Assembly: GCA_050251195.1 (NCBI GenBank)
Contig: JBFWNG010000002.1
Location: 310,001 to 374,000 of the forward strand
Length of the DNA stretch: 64,000 nucleotides
Direction: 5' to 3'
Source: JBFWNG01 sp050251195
Lineage (GTDB): Bacteria > Bdellovibrionota_B > Oligoflexia > Oligoflexales > Oligoflexaceae
The notes under the pieces were generated by a model, which worked only from the letters and a program-made list of their open reading frames with translations, had not been told where the DNA came from and ran no database searches. This document shows, one piece after another, positions 1 through 8,712 of this stretch (positions within the stretch are counted from its first letter, which is position 1; each line of letters starts with the position of its first letter). The translations under genes were made by a program, and so were the position numbers.

Positions 1-360
1 TTTGTCGAAGGTAAGGTGTCTCTGGGGCATCTAGCGGCCGGGTACTTTGGAGTGATACTCTTGGGGACCGCCGTCATTGCAATCTCTCTATTTTCCTCGG
101 TGGTTGCGCCAAATCAAATGGTTGCCGGAATTCTTGGCGCTTCTTTTACCGTCGTCCTACTTATCTTTTGGATCCTTTCCAATGTGACGGACGAACCATT
201 TAAGGAAGTCTTTAGCTACATCGCCATCCACAACATGCATTTTATACCTTTCTCGCGCGGTATAGTTCATCTGCGAGACGTTGTTTATTACTTGAGCGTC
301 ATAGTATTTTTCTTAGAGTGCTCAGTGCGGGTATTGGAAACAAGGAGGCTCGAAGGATGA
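1..360 (+). CDS. ABC-2 type permease, C-terminal part (GldF-like)
   Basis: The reading frame is open from base 1 (FVEGKV...), so the true start lies before the window and the GTG at 16 is probably internal. About 119 residues are visible. They hold hydrophobic helices near residues 12-32, 40-60 and 90-106 and the GYFGVILLG stretch typical of the last helices of ABC-2 permeases in gliding-motility-like exporters. It ends in an ATGA overlap with the GldG-like gene, whose ribosome site (AAGGAGG, 342-348) lies inside this gene. The pair plus the following DUF4340 gene is the usual GldF/GldG/DUF4340 set. The ATPase should lie just upstream. Substrate unknown. Confidence 0.75.
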   Translation, partial: FVEGKVSLGHLAAGYFGVILLGTAVIAISLFSSVVAPNQMVAGILGASFTVVLLIFWILSNVTDEPFKEVFSYIAIHNMHFIPFSRGIVHLRDVVYYLSVIVFFLECSVRVLETRRLEG

Positions 361-2225
361 GTTCTTTATTCAAGATAATTAGACTTCCCGCCATTGTTCT
401 TGGACTGATCGTTTTCTTTGTTGCCGAGCGTTATCTGAATGCGGAAGCATACGCTCTTTACATGAAGGCGGGTGCGATTGGTCTCATGGTGCTTGGCATT
501 TTAGCGACGGTCGGTTTGTTTGCGGATTGCCGTCGCAAAGGATTTGTGACCGAATCCAAATATTACCTCTACATGCTGCTTTGGATGATACCGGTCGCAC
601 TGTCGCCGCTCATCTACCTTGCTTACCTAAAGGTAATGGGAACCAAGGCTGTCCCCGATCTTTTCATCGAGAAAGCTCTCTTAGGCGCTTGGCTCTTGTT
701 CCTTGTTATCGGCATATTTGTCGGAATCGGCTTCGAACTTGGGTATAGGCAGTGCGGAAGGGGGGATCTTGCGGAGCCTCGACCGATGCAGCGGTCGGGA
801 CTAAATTGGATGCTGGTCGGCATGGTTTTCTCGAGCTTGGTAGCCTTGAACTACGGATTTGCAAAACGGGATAAAGTGTACGATTGGAGTTACTTCAAGG
901 CGACGGCGCCGGGAGAGGCGTCAATCAACATGGTGAAGAATCTCGATAAGCCCGTTGAGATTGGCGTGTTCTACCCGCAAACGAACGAAGTGAGACCCCT
1001 TGTCGCCGAGTACATTGATGCCTTGGCGAAGAACTCAAGCAAGATTACCGTGCAGTATTTCGACACAGACTTGCATCCAGCCCAAGCAGAGGCATTCAAG
1101 GTCTCGAGGAACGGACAGGTCGTTTTGAAATCCGGGGACCAGCGAGAGTTAGTCGACGTCGGACTGGAGATCAAGGATGCGCGCAGCAAACTGAGGAAGT
1201 TTGACAGTTTATTCCAAAAATCGTTCTTGGAGCTGACTACGGAAAAGAAAAACGCTTACTTCATGCAAGGGCACGGCGAGATGGCGACATCCGGCGGTGA
1301 GAACCCGCTGCGCAGCGTGAGCGGTTTGGAAATGGTTCTTCGTTCGCAGAACTATGCCGTCAAAAAGCTTGACGTCGGAGCAGGGTTTGCGGAGATTCCT
1401 CACGATGCGGGAGTGGTCATTATCGCAGGGCCGACAAAATATCTTCTTGCTGAAGAAGTGCAGGTACTCAAAGACTACGTCAATCGCGGCGGTAGTCTTG
1501 TCTTGTTTTTAGATGATGACGTTTTCGACTCAAACTCCGTTCCTGCTCTCCAACAAACTGATCCGCTTAAAGAATTCCTGGAAAAAGAGGTTGGTGTAAA
1601 CGTGATCTGGGAGAGGATGGCAAACGACAAGCAATACGTTGCGGCTAGTCGATCCTCTGTCGACAAATGGTTTATCTATACAAACGTATTTAGTTCGCAC
1701 GAGTCGGTGCAAAACCTTTCCAAAAACGACGACAAGCTTCAGTTGTTGTTCTTCCGAGCTGGTCACCTTCAATCTAAACCGTCCAATAACGGATGGAAAA
1801 ATGTTGATACCGTTAAGACGATTGCATCGTCCTTTGCGGACAAAAACAGAGACTACACCTTTAATGAAGGTGCGGAGGTCCGAAAACCGTATGTTCTCGG
1901 CGTAGCTTCTGAACTTGATATCAAGGGCGGTGAAACACCCTCAAAGGCAAGAATCGTAACCTTTGCCGACTCAACTATGGCTTCGGATTTTCTTTTGCGA
2001 AATCCCGGCAATCAACTTGCTGTACTTGATACCATCAAATGGATAATGGGCGACGCCAAGATCAGCGGCGAAATAGCTTCCGAGGAAGACGTAAAGATTC
2101 GACATTCGAGAGCGCGAGACCTCTTTGTGTTTCACGGTTCTATCTTCTTTGTTCCAGTGCTGTTCTTGATCGCAGGTTACTTTGCAACTCGAAAACGAAA
2201 ACCCAGGAGGGTTGGCGATGAATAG
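357..2225 (+). CDS. GldG-like ABC transporter accessory/substrate-binding protein
   Basis: The start is ATG at 357, overlapping the upstream stop and preceded by AAGGAGG at 342-348. An in-frame upstream codon at 318 has no such site. The 622-residue product has several hydrophobic segments in the first 180 residues, a large extracytoplasmic region (about 185-590) of the GldG/PF09822 type with the NMVKNLDKPVEIGVFY strand, and a last membrane helix (about 595-612) followed by KRKPRR. In Bacteroidetes GldFG forms an exporter with the GldA ATPase. In proteobacteria the role is less clear, but the proteins are envelope-located. It overlaps the DUF4340 gene by 8 bases, so the two are probably translated together. 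Confidence 0.8.
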   Translation: MSSLFKIIRLPAIVLGLIVFFVAERYLNAEAYALYMKAGAIGLMVLGILATVGLFADCRRKGFVTESKYYLYMLLWMIPVALSPLIYLAYLKVMGTKAVPDLFIEKALLGAWLLFLVIGIFVGIGFELGYRQCGRGDLAEPRPMQRSGLNWMLVGMVFSSLVALNYGFAKRDKVYDWSYFKATAPGEASINMVKNLDKPVEIGVFYPQTNEVRPLVAEYIDALAKNSSKITVQYFDTDLHPAQAEAFKVSRNGQVVLKSGDQRELVDVGLEIKDARSKLRKFDSLFQKSFLELTTEKKNAYFMQGHGEMATSGGENPLRSVSGLEMVLRSQNYAVKKLDVGAGFAEIPHDAGVVIIAGPTKYLLAEEVQVLKDYVNRGGSLVLFLDDDVFDSNSVPALQQTDPLKEFLEKEVGVNVIWERMANDKQYVAASRSSVDKWFIYTNVFSSHESVQNLSKNDDKLQLLFFRAGHLQSKPSNNGWKNVDTVKTIASSFADKNRDYTFNEGAEVRKPYVLGVASELDIKGGETPSKARIVTFADSTMASDFLLRNPGNQLAVLDTIKWIMGDAKISGEIASEEDVKIRHSRARDLFVFHGSIFFVPVLFLIAGYFATRKRKPRRVGDE

Positions 2226-3309
2226 AAGTCTTTCGTTCTACACTTTGGGGTTAGCAGGCTCCCTTATATTTGCTTATTACTCCTCAATGCCAAAATCGGA
2301 TTCAGGCGATGATTCCGTCGATTGGGTAAATTTTCCGAGTGACTCTGTAGAGAGCGTTACTCTTGAATCAGCAAAGGTTAACCTTTCGGCCAATGCGCGC
2401 AGCACTGGCGGTTTCTGGATAAAAATGGAGCAGACGGTCGCTGATGCAAAGACAGATTCTGAGCATGGCGGAGACGAGAAGGCGGATCTTCCATCGGAGA
2501 ACCCTGTCGACGCGGCAAAACCCGAAGGGCCGGAGCCTGCCGGAAAGCAAGTCAAGATAAAGGAGTTTAAGGCTGGAGAGGGATTCAACGATCTTGTTAG
2601 CTCTTTTGCCCCTTTGAAAGCGAAGCGCGTGATCGGCGACGCAAAATCGTTGGACACCAAAGAATTCGGATTTGACTCCGAAGATGTCATGAACCTAAAG
2701 GTTAAGACGAAAGACGGCAAGGAGCTTAAGCTCAAGATCGGCAAGAAGGCTTACGGGAGCAGCAATTTGTTTGCGCTCGACGAGGAGAAAGGTAAAGTCA
2801 TTCTCGTGCGCGGCAATAGAATCGAGGATCTCGCTAAGGCTGATCAGCGCATGTACGAGCGAAATATTTTTAAGGCGCAACAAGAAGACGTGAAGAAGGC
2901 GCGCGTTACCGCGGGAGAAAAAAATCTCAATCTGGACCACAGCGTCAGAGACGAGCATGGAAACTTTTCTTGGAAGCAAGATAAGGAAGGTGCGGCCGCT
3001 GAGAAGATTTACACCAACTGGATGGATAAAATATGGCGTCTCAAACTTATCGAGTTCGCCGATGTGGCAACGAACGAACAGCTGAATGCGGCCGCGACAA
3101 TTTTTGAACTAAGTTTCTTCGACGAACACAAAGAAATCGAGAAGATCGTTCTTAAGAAGATTGTTGTCCCCGGAGAAGCCGGTCAGCCAAATAAGATCAA
3201 TTACTGGATAAAAACAGACTTTTTAGGGTCTTTTGCAAAGATTGACCTTAATAAAGCAGAGGCAATTGAGAAGGATCTTCCATCCCTTTTGGCGGCGGTT
3301 ACTGAGTAA
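2218..3309 (+). CDS. DUF4340 domain protein
   Basis: ATG at 2218 with AGGAGG at 2205-2210 is the best start and gives 363 residues. One N-terminal hydrophobic segment (about 8-20) suggests a membrane anchor or uncleaved signal. A charged linker rich in Glu, Lys and Pro (about 75-115) is followed by a DUF4340-like region with the pattern VMNLKVKTKDGKELKLKIG. DUF4340 proteins are regular companions of GldG-like genes, and here the two overlap. The molecular role is unknown; it is probably a periplasmic part of the same exporter. It is the last gene of the operon, since flagellin follows after 147 bases with its own promoter. Confidence 0.75.
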   Translation: MNRSLSFYTLGLAGSLIFAYYSSMPKSDSGDDSVDWVNFPSDSVESVTLESAKVNLSANARSTGGFWIKMEQTVADAKTDSEHGGDEKADLPSENPVDAAKPEGPEPAGKQVKIKEFKAGEGFNDLVSSFAPLKAKRVIGDAKSLDTKEFGFDSEDVMNLKVKTKDGKELKLKIGKKAYGSSNLFALDEEKGKVILVRGNRIEDLAKADQRMYERNIFKAQQEDVKKARVTAGEKNLNLDHSVRDEHGNFSWKQDKEGAAAEKIYTNWMDKIWRLKLIEFADVATNEQLNAAATIFELSFFDEHKEIEKIVLKKIVVPGEAGQPNKINYWIKTDFLGSFAKIDLNKAEAIEKDLPSLLAAVTE

Positions 3310-3349
3310 TTTTTGCTTAGTAACGGCGCCCCTTTTTGGCTTGCGTTGT

Positions 3350-3379
3350 TTGTGTTTCGCAAACGCTCCATGTTATACT
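3350..3379 (+). promoter_or_regulatory. Candidate sigma-70-type promoter of flagellin
   Basis: TTGTGT (3350-3355) and TATACT (3374-3379) stand 18 bases apart, 78 bases before the flagellin ATG. An inverted repeat GTTT-CGC-AAAC lies between the boxes. I found no sigma-28 or sigma-54 consensus in this gap, so the assignment is tentative. Confidence 0.35.
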
Positions 3380-3456
3380 CAAAATATCAAGACAGCCGCA
3401 CAATGATGCCAAGCTTGGCGTAAATATAGACTCAATAATCGCTGGAGAGTACAACA

Positions 3457-4305
3457 ATGGGCTTGAGAATTGCGACCAACGTTTCGTCGTTGACGGCTCA
3501 AAGACACTTGCGTAACACGAGATCGTTACTTGACAGGTCGCTGGAGCGACTCTCAAGCGGATATCGCATCAACAGAGCGGGCGACGACGCCGCAGGTCTT
3601 GCGATCTCTGAAAAACTTCGAGCAAAAACGCGCGGTTTGATACAAGCGCAACGAAATGCCTCCGATGGTATCTCCCTCATACAAGTTGCTGAAGGCGGTC
3701 TCAACGAAATCCAAAACATCCTTGTTCGATTGAGAGAACTCGGCGTCCAGGCGGCCAGTGACACCATCGGCAAGAAAGAAAGAGTATATCTCGACGAAGA
3801 GTTTCAACTGCTCAAAGAAGAGATCGACCGTATTGCAAACGTAACGGAATTTAACGGAACTGTTCTTTTGGACGGTACAGGTGGCTCTTTGGACTTCCAA
3901 GTAAATACCGGCGGCCTGAACCTTCTGGGCGTGGATAGGATTACCTTCAACGCTTTCAAGTCCGACGTCAATGCGGACAAATTAGGACTCGAATCTTTGG
4001 GCGTACCGGACAAACCGGAGGCGCAAAGAAGTCTTAGTTTGCTCGACTCTGCCATTGAACGCGTGTCGTCGATAAGAGGTGAGCTTGGCGCTATTGAGAA
4101 CCGATTGTCGTCAACCATTCAAAACCTTTCGGTATCGGTCGAAAATCTCTCCGCTGCTAACTCTCGAATCAAAGACGTCGATATCGCAAGCGAGACATCG
4201 GAGCTCACCAAGAACTCAATTATGACGCAAGCAGGCGTATCCGTTCTTGCGCAGGCGAACTCCGTACCACAGATGGCGTTGCAGCTGCTACAAGGTCAAA
4301 GCTAG
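3457..4305 (+). CDS. fliC: Flagellin
   Basis: This is the flagellar filament subunit, exported through the flagellar type III channel. The 282-residue product is short for a flagellin and has almost only the conserved D0/D1 parts. The N-terminal helix region (about 1-140) carries the RINRAGDDAAGLAISEKLR signature, and the C-terminal region (about 195-282) carries SRIKDVDIASETSELTK and ends QMALQLLQGQS. The variable surface domain is reduced to roughly 50 residues. Its stop codon overlaps that of a convergent acetyltransferase gene (CTAG, 4302-4305). FliD and FliS, its cap and its chaperone, follow at 5302 and 6675. Confidence 0.97.
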   Translation: MGLRIATNVSSLTAQRHLRNTRSLLDRSLERLSSGYRINRAGDDAAGLAISEKLRAKTRGLIQAQRNASDGISLIQVAEGGLNEIQNILVRLRELGVQAASDTIGKKERVYLDEEFQLLKEEIDRIANVTEFNGTVLLDGTGGSLDFQVNTGGLNLLGVDRITFNAFKSDVNADKLGLESLGVPDKPEAQRSLSLLDSAIERVSSIRGELGAIENRLSSTIQNLSVSVENLSAANSRIKDVDIASETSELTKNSIMTQAGVSVLAQANSVPQMALQLLQGQS

Positions 4306-5240
4306 ATTGAATCTGGGCCCCAAATAAAGCACTGCGAAAGCTTCTCTCGAAACGAATCAGTATCATTTAAGTATTTTATCATTGCCATGGAGCAAGTCTC
4401 CTCCGTGGCGCTTAAGCATTTGAGCGTTTGAATCCAGGATGGTTCTATCGTCGGCGGACAAAGAAGCGTAACACTAGGAAAATCAAGTTCGTGCCCTATG
4501 TCTACAACGTCGTTGTAAAGATCAACAGGGTTGTTGCATCCCCATTCGTGAATAACGTTCACCATGTCGTAGCCCTTACCAATAAGGTAGTATCTCTCGA
4601 TCTCCTCGCGCCCTAGCCTAATAAAAAGATAAGTGGCTGGGATGGTTAAGAGTTGCAGGAATTCTTCGGGAGATCTTTCCAGTGTAAACGGGACCTTATA
4701 GCGTATATCCAATAGCTTGCGCGCATCCCCGATAGTTACGCTTTTGGTATCGATCATAAATAAGTCGGTTTTTCCCGGAGCGCTGGATTTCCTCTCAATG
4801 TGAAACCGGAATTCCCTGCTCAGTGACGAAAATCCGAGGTTTTGGTAAAATTGAACTAGGTCGCTCCAGAGGATAAGTGCGTCTAAATTCTGTTTGCGTG
4901 CAATGCTTTCCAAATATCCGAAGAGTTTGCGCATGAGACCTTTATTTTGCCATCGTTTATCTGTCGCCACATTGCCAACGAGACCGACGTTATAGGATTG
5001 GTTTGAAGATTCTCCGGTAATGAAGCGCCGAGGCCAAAGATTGGCGTGAGCGACAACCTCGTTGTTGTCGTTCATCATGCAGTAGCTAAGCATCGCCATC
5101 TTTTGGTCAAGAACAATCGGGTATTCATGCTCTACCGGAAACAGAGGATTTTTGGCTCGGAGTTGTTCCTGCACGAGATGGTTGCGAGAGAGGATGAGAC
5201 TCTCGTCATTGGGTTGAATAATCTTGAAGTCTGCTTGCAT
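4302..5240 (-). CDS. GNAT-family N-acetyltransferase
   Basis: The start is taken at ATG 5240 (MQADFKIIQPND), which gives 312 residues. An open frame continues upstream into fliD but has no support. The acetyl-CoA binding motif A is visible as NVATDKRWQNKGLMRKLFG at about residues 85-105, followed by ALILWSDLVQFYQNLGF, the usual end of a GNAT fold. About 150 further residues form a second region of unknown fold. The substrate is unknown. Its place between fliC and fliD, on the opposite strand, makes a link to filament or glycan modification possible but unproven. It shares a 61-base divergent gap with fliD. Confidence 0.75.
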   Translation of the reverse strand: MQADFKIIQPNDESLILSRNHLVQEQLRAKNPLFPVEHEYPIVLDQKMAMLSYCMMNDNNEVVAHANLWPRRFITGESSNQSYNVGLVGNVATDKRWQNKGLMRKLFGYLESIARKQNLDALILWSDLVQFYQNLGFSSLSREFRFHIERKSSAPGKTDLFMIDTKSVTIGDARKLLDIRYKVPFTLERSPEEFLQLLTIPATYLFIRLGREEIERYYLIGKGYDMVNVIHEWGCNNPVDLYNDVVDIGHELDFPSVTLLCPPTIEPSWIQTLKCLSATEETCSMAMIKYLNDTDSFREKLSQCFIWGPDSI

Positions 5241-5301
5241 GTTTTCATAATAGCGGCACAAAAGGACGCTTGTCGAGCATAGATCGTAAAGGAGTCTAGC
5301 A

Positions 5302-6657
5302 ATGGGAATCAGAGGTCCGGGATCAACGACCGGCTTATTCGATCCAAAGGTGGTCGAAAAGCTGATCGATCTGGAAAAGATCCCCGTCGAAAACGCAAAA
5401 ATGCGTAAAGAGCAGTACGTCGAAGAGCAGGACGAGTTCAGTAAAATTAACGAAATGGTGAACGGCCTTGATTCTGCTGTGAACAGCCTCAAGTCGAAGG
5501 CAGATTTTTACAGAATGAAAGTGGAATCCTCGCATCCCGATATTCTTGATGGTACGGTGCAGGGAATAGCTCTAACCGGGAGTTACGAATTTGAAGTGCG
5601 AGGGCTCGCAAAGAACGAAAAAGAGCTGGCCTACGGATTCCCCGACAAGGATCAGACTGCCGTGGGATTTGGTTATATGCTTGTCGAACGAGACGACAAG
5701 GAAGCATTCGAACTCACAGTAGAACCAGGCTCCACACTTCAAGACGTTGCCAACCAAATCAATGACGCAGATCTTGGCGTCAAAGCCATGATCATTAACA
5801 CCAAATACAAACCTGACGCTTATAGGCTTCTTGTGGTAAGCGAGACTTCCGGCAACGAAGCGAAAATCACCATCGACGAAGATACAACATTTTTGGAATT
5901 CAAAGAGCAAGTCACAGGAAGGAATCTCGATATTCTTTTCGAGGACGTTCCCGTCACTGACGAAGACAATAATTTGGAAGAACTTGTCGACGGGGTTGTG
6001 TTCAATGCAAAGCGCTCGGAGCCTGGGACAAGGGTTCAAGTGAACGTAGTTCATGACGTTGACGCGACGCTTGAAGGTATTAAGACCTTCGTCGACAAGT
6101 ACAACGAGCTTTCTAAATTCATCAACGACCAGTTTAAGGTAGACGAAAAGACCAAGAAGGCCGGGGTTCTGGCATCCGATGGAAGTATCAAGTCAATTCA
6201 GCGGCAATTGCAAGGTGTCATAGGGACTTCCACAAATTCAGGTGGAAAATTCAATACTCTTGCGGAGGTTGGTATTACCACCGATCCCAAAACCGGAATG
6301 CTTAATTATGACGAGGCTAAAGTACGCGGCGCATTAGCCGAAGATTACGATAGCGTTGCTGCGTTGTTTATTCGTGGAAAAGACGTTGAAGGCATTGCCT
6401 CGAAGCTGGGTGAAAAGATCAAGCAGATCAAGGATCCCCAAGGTGGTGTTCTGAAGAGTCGGATGCGAAGTCTGGATCGAATTATTAAGAACCAAGACAA
6501 GGTCATCGAACAGAGAGAAATGAGAGCGCAACAACGTGAAGAGGCCATCAAGAGAAGGTTTTCGGCTCTTGAAAGCCAACTGTCGGGTCTGAAATCTCAA
6601 GGCGACTTTCTCAGCCAACGCTTTGGTAGTCAAGGTGGAGGGAAAGGAGCCGGTTAA
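5302..6657 (+). CDS. fliD: Flagellar filament capping protein FliD
   Basis: FliD caps the growing filament and guides flagellin folding at its tip. The ATG at 5302 follows AAAGGAG (5288-5294). The product is 451 residues. The N-terminal GIRGPGSTTGLFDPKVVEKL segment matches the FliD start region, a central hook_IN-like part covers about 80-250, and a C-terminal coiled coil of about 385-435 is rich in Arg, Glu and Gln. The Gly-rich tail is QGGGKGAG. It is the first gene of a fliD-fliS pair (17-base gap). Confidence 0.93.
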   Translation: MGIRGPGSTTGLFDPKVVEKLIDLEKIPVENAKMRKEQYVEEQDEFSKINEMVNGLDSAVNSLKSKADFYRMKVESSHPDILDGTVQGIALTGSYEFEVRGLAKNEKELAYGFPDKDQTAVGFGYMLVERDDKEAFELTVEPGSTLQDVANQINDADLGVKAMIINTKYKPDAYRLLVVSETSGNEAKITIDEDTTFLEFKEQVTGRNLDILFEDVPVTDEDNNLEELVDGVVFNAKRSEPGTRVQVNVVHDVDATLEGIKTFVDKYNELSKFINDQFKVDEKTKKAGVLASDGSIKSIQRQLQGVIGTSTNSGGKFNTLAEVGITTDPKTGMLNYDEAKVRGALAEDYDSVAALFIRGKDVEGIASKLGEKIKQIKDPQGGVLKSRMRSLDRIIKNQDKVIEQREMRAQQREEAIKRRFSALESQLSGLKSQGDFLSQRFGSQGGGKGAG

Positions 6658-6674
6658 AAGCCGAAGGGTAGGTT

Positions 6675-7184
6675 ATGAATAACCCGTATTCCAAGTACCA
6701 GAAAACCCAAGTTACCACAGCAAGCAAGGGTAAAATTCTGTTGATGCTCTACGAAGGAGCGATTAGGTTCATAAAAAAAGCCAAAGTCGCTATGGGCGAG
6801 AAACAGATTGCTGAAAAAGGTAAATTCATAAGCAAGACTACTGCAATTCTCTCCGAACTCATGGCCACCTTGGATTTTAAAGCCGGGGGTCAACTAGCCG
6901 CAGATCTAGAAAACCTTTACGTATTCATGATAGACAAACTAATCGAAGCCAACATCAACAACGACTCAAAATGTCTCGATGTCGTGGAAAATCTTCTAAT
7001 GACTCTTTATACCGCCTGGAAAGACGTTGTTGAGAATCCCAGACCAGACGGCGTTCCGTCCGAAAGGCTCCAGCCCGAGGAATACAAAGCCTGGATGGAA
7101 AAGTCGCAGGGGAAAGAAGCCTCAAAGGCTGACGCAGGCAAAGAAGCTGAGGACGCTAAATCGAAATTAAAATTAATGGCTTAG
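6675..7184 (+). CDS. fliS: Flagellin export chaperone FliS
   Basis: FliS binds the C-terminus of flagellin in the cytoplasm and stops it polymerising early. The product starts MNNPYSKYQKTQVTTASKGK and has the family's LLMLYEGAIRFIKKA helix. At 169 residues it is longer than the usual 125-135. The extra part is a polar Lys/Glu/Ala-rich tail from about residue 118. It lies 17 bases after fliD, so the two are co-transcribed. The tail may be disordered; its role is not known. Confidence 0.93.
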   Translation: MNNPYSKYQKTQVTTASKGKILLMLYEGAIRFIKKAKVAMGEKQIAEKGKFISKTTAILSELMATLDFKAGGQLAADLENLYVFMIDKLIEANINNDSKCLDVVENLLMTLYTAWKDVVENPRPDGVPSERLQPEEYKAWMEKSQGKEASKADAGKEAEDAKSKLKLMA

Positions 7185-7329
7185 CCTTATAGGAAAAATA
7201 TCTCTAGTCACGACATGCAGTCCTTACCTATTCAATTGATGAATTTTCGCAACAATTGCTACGCAAGGCTCTTGGCACTCTAAAGTAGGAATAAAGCTTA
7301 ATATCAGTTTTCCTGCTTTGGAGGTATTT

Positions 7330-8643
7330 ATGTCAATTACACAGGCCTTGTACACGGGCGTAACCGGATTGAACGTAATGTCCGATAGTATGTCGGTCGT
7401 TGCCAACAACATCGCGAACGCCAATTCCAAGGGATTCAAGTACGATCGCGCGGAATTCAACGACTTGTTGTCACAGGACGCAGGTGGTGCGGGACAGATC
7501 GGCCGGGGTGCTCGACTCAGCCAAGTTCGAACAATTCACACGCAGGGCGGCCTCGCCGTTACGGACCGACTCACAGACTTGGCAATTCAGGGAAAGGGCA
7601 TGTTCGTCGTTAAGAACCCCTTGAGCGAGACTCAAGAGGCCGGTGGTATTTTCTTTACACGCTTTGGTTCGTTTAACTTCGACAAGGACGGCTATCTTTC
7701 CGACGCGGTAGGTGGTCACGTTCAAGGCTACGAAGCGGACCAAGACGGCAACCTCCTCAGTAAGTTGTCGGACATCCGCCTCATTACGGCCAACCTCCCG
7801 CCAATCTCAACTTCGAAGGTAACATTCAACGTAAACCTAGATTCGCGAGCTGAAATCGCACCCCAAGAATTCGATATCAAAAATCCGGAAAAAACTTCCT
7901 CGTTCAACAATACAGTGAACATCTTCGACAGCCACGGTAACAGCCATGCCATGACCACCTACTTTCGGCGTATCGAAAACAGTGAAGGCGGTATGTCCTA
8001 CGAGTGGTTTGCAACAGTGGACGGCTCAGAGGTTACGGACGCTGACGGGGCCGAACTTAAGCAAATCGGGCATGGTGTTACGAAATTTGATTACAATGGT
8101 GCGCTACTTGCTGAAGAGACGATGGAATCGAACGCGAATTTTGCCAAGGGTGCAAACCCCAACCAAGTCATCGAGTTTGACTTCGGCAAAAACCTTTCGA
8201 CCGAGGCCGGCAACGGCGTTGGAGCGTCCACCGCAACCGCTGCGAAGTCTCAGACAGTGTTTCATAGCCAAAACGGATATCAAGCGGGTAACCTCAAGTC
8301 GTTGAAAATCGACTTGGACGGCAAAATTAAGGGCCACTACACAAACGGTATTCAAAAAGTTCTCGGTGCCGTTGCATTGGCATCCTTCGAGAACGAGGAC
8401 GGGCTGCAAAAAGCGGGTCGTAACCAGTTCTTCTCCACGCGAGAGTCTGGCGAGCCGCGATTGGGAACGGCACAGTCTGGCGTTAGAGGTTCGATCTATG
8501 CGTCGTCCCTTGAGGAATCAAACGTCGACTTGGCGGGTCAATTTGTGAACATGATCGTAACGCAGAGGGGCTTCCAGGCTAACTCACGCTCGATCACGAC
8601 CACCGACACGATGATTGAAGAAGTCGTTAACATGAAGAGATAA
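7330..8643 (+). CDS. flgE: Flagellar hook protein FlgE
   Basis: This is the hook subunit that joins the basal body to the filament. ATG at 7330 follows GGAGG (7320-7324); an upstream TTG at 7318 overlaps that site and is unlikely. The 437-residue product begins with the rod/hook N-terminal helix (SVVANNIANANSKGFK) and has FlgE/F/G-type central domains. It ends with the conserved C-terminal helix (NVDLAGQFVNMIVTQRGFQA ... TTTDTMIEEVVNMKR). The length and the FlgE domain (VTFNVNLDSRAEI) favour FlgE over FlgF or FlgG. It has its own 145-base leader after fliS and a strong terminator after it. Confidence 0.93.
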   Translation: MSITQALYTGVTGLNVMSDSMSVVANNIANANSKGFKYDRAEFNDLLSQDAGGAGQIGRGARLSQVRTIHTQGGLAVTDRLTDLAIQGKGMFVVKNPLSETQEAGGIFFTRFGSFNFDKDGYLSDAVGGHVQGYEADQDGNLLSKLSDIRLITANLPPISTSKVTFNVNLDSRAEIAPQEFDIKNPEKTSSFNNTVNIFDSHGNSHAMTTYFRRIENSEGGMSYEWFATVDGSEVTDADGAELKQIGHGVTKFDYNGALLAEETMESNANFAKGANPNQVIEFDFGKNLSTEAGNGVGASTATAAKSQTVFHSQNGYQAGNLKSLKIDLDGKIKGHYTNGIQKVLGAVALASFENEDGLQKAGRNQFFSTRESGEPRLGTAQSGVRGSIYASSLEESNVDLAGQFVNMIVTQRGFQANSRSITTTDTMIEEVVNMKR

Positions 8644-8678
8644 TAAATACTGACTAAAAAGCAGAACCCTTACTTAAT

Positions 8679-8712
8679 CCCTTGCCTTTAGGCAGGGGGT
8701 TTTTCTTTTTTA
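8679..8712 (+). terminator. Rho-independent terminator after flgE
   Basis: An 8-bp stem, CCCTTGCC / GGCAGGGG with a TTTA loop and one G-U pair, is followed by a run of T broken by one C. It ends on the stop codon of the convergent gene at 8710. Confidence 0.9.

Noticed and set aside
7297..7315. TTGGCACTCTAAAG before flgE as a sigma-54 or sigma-28 site
   Set aside because: No GC at the -12 position, and only a partial sigma-28 match, so no promoter is claimed.
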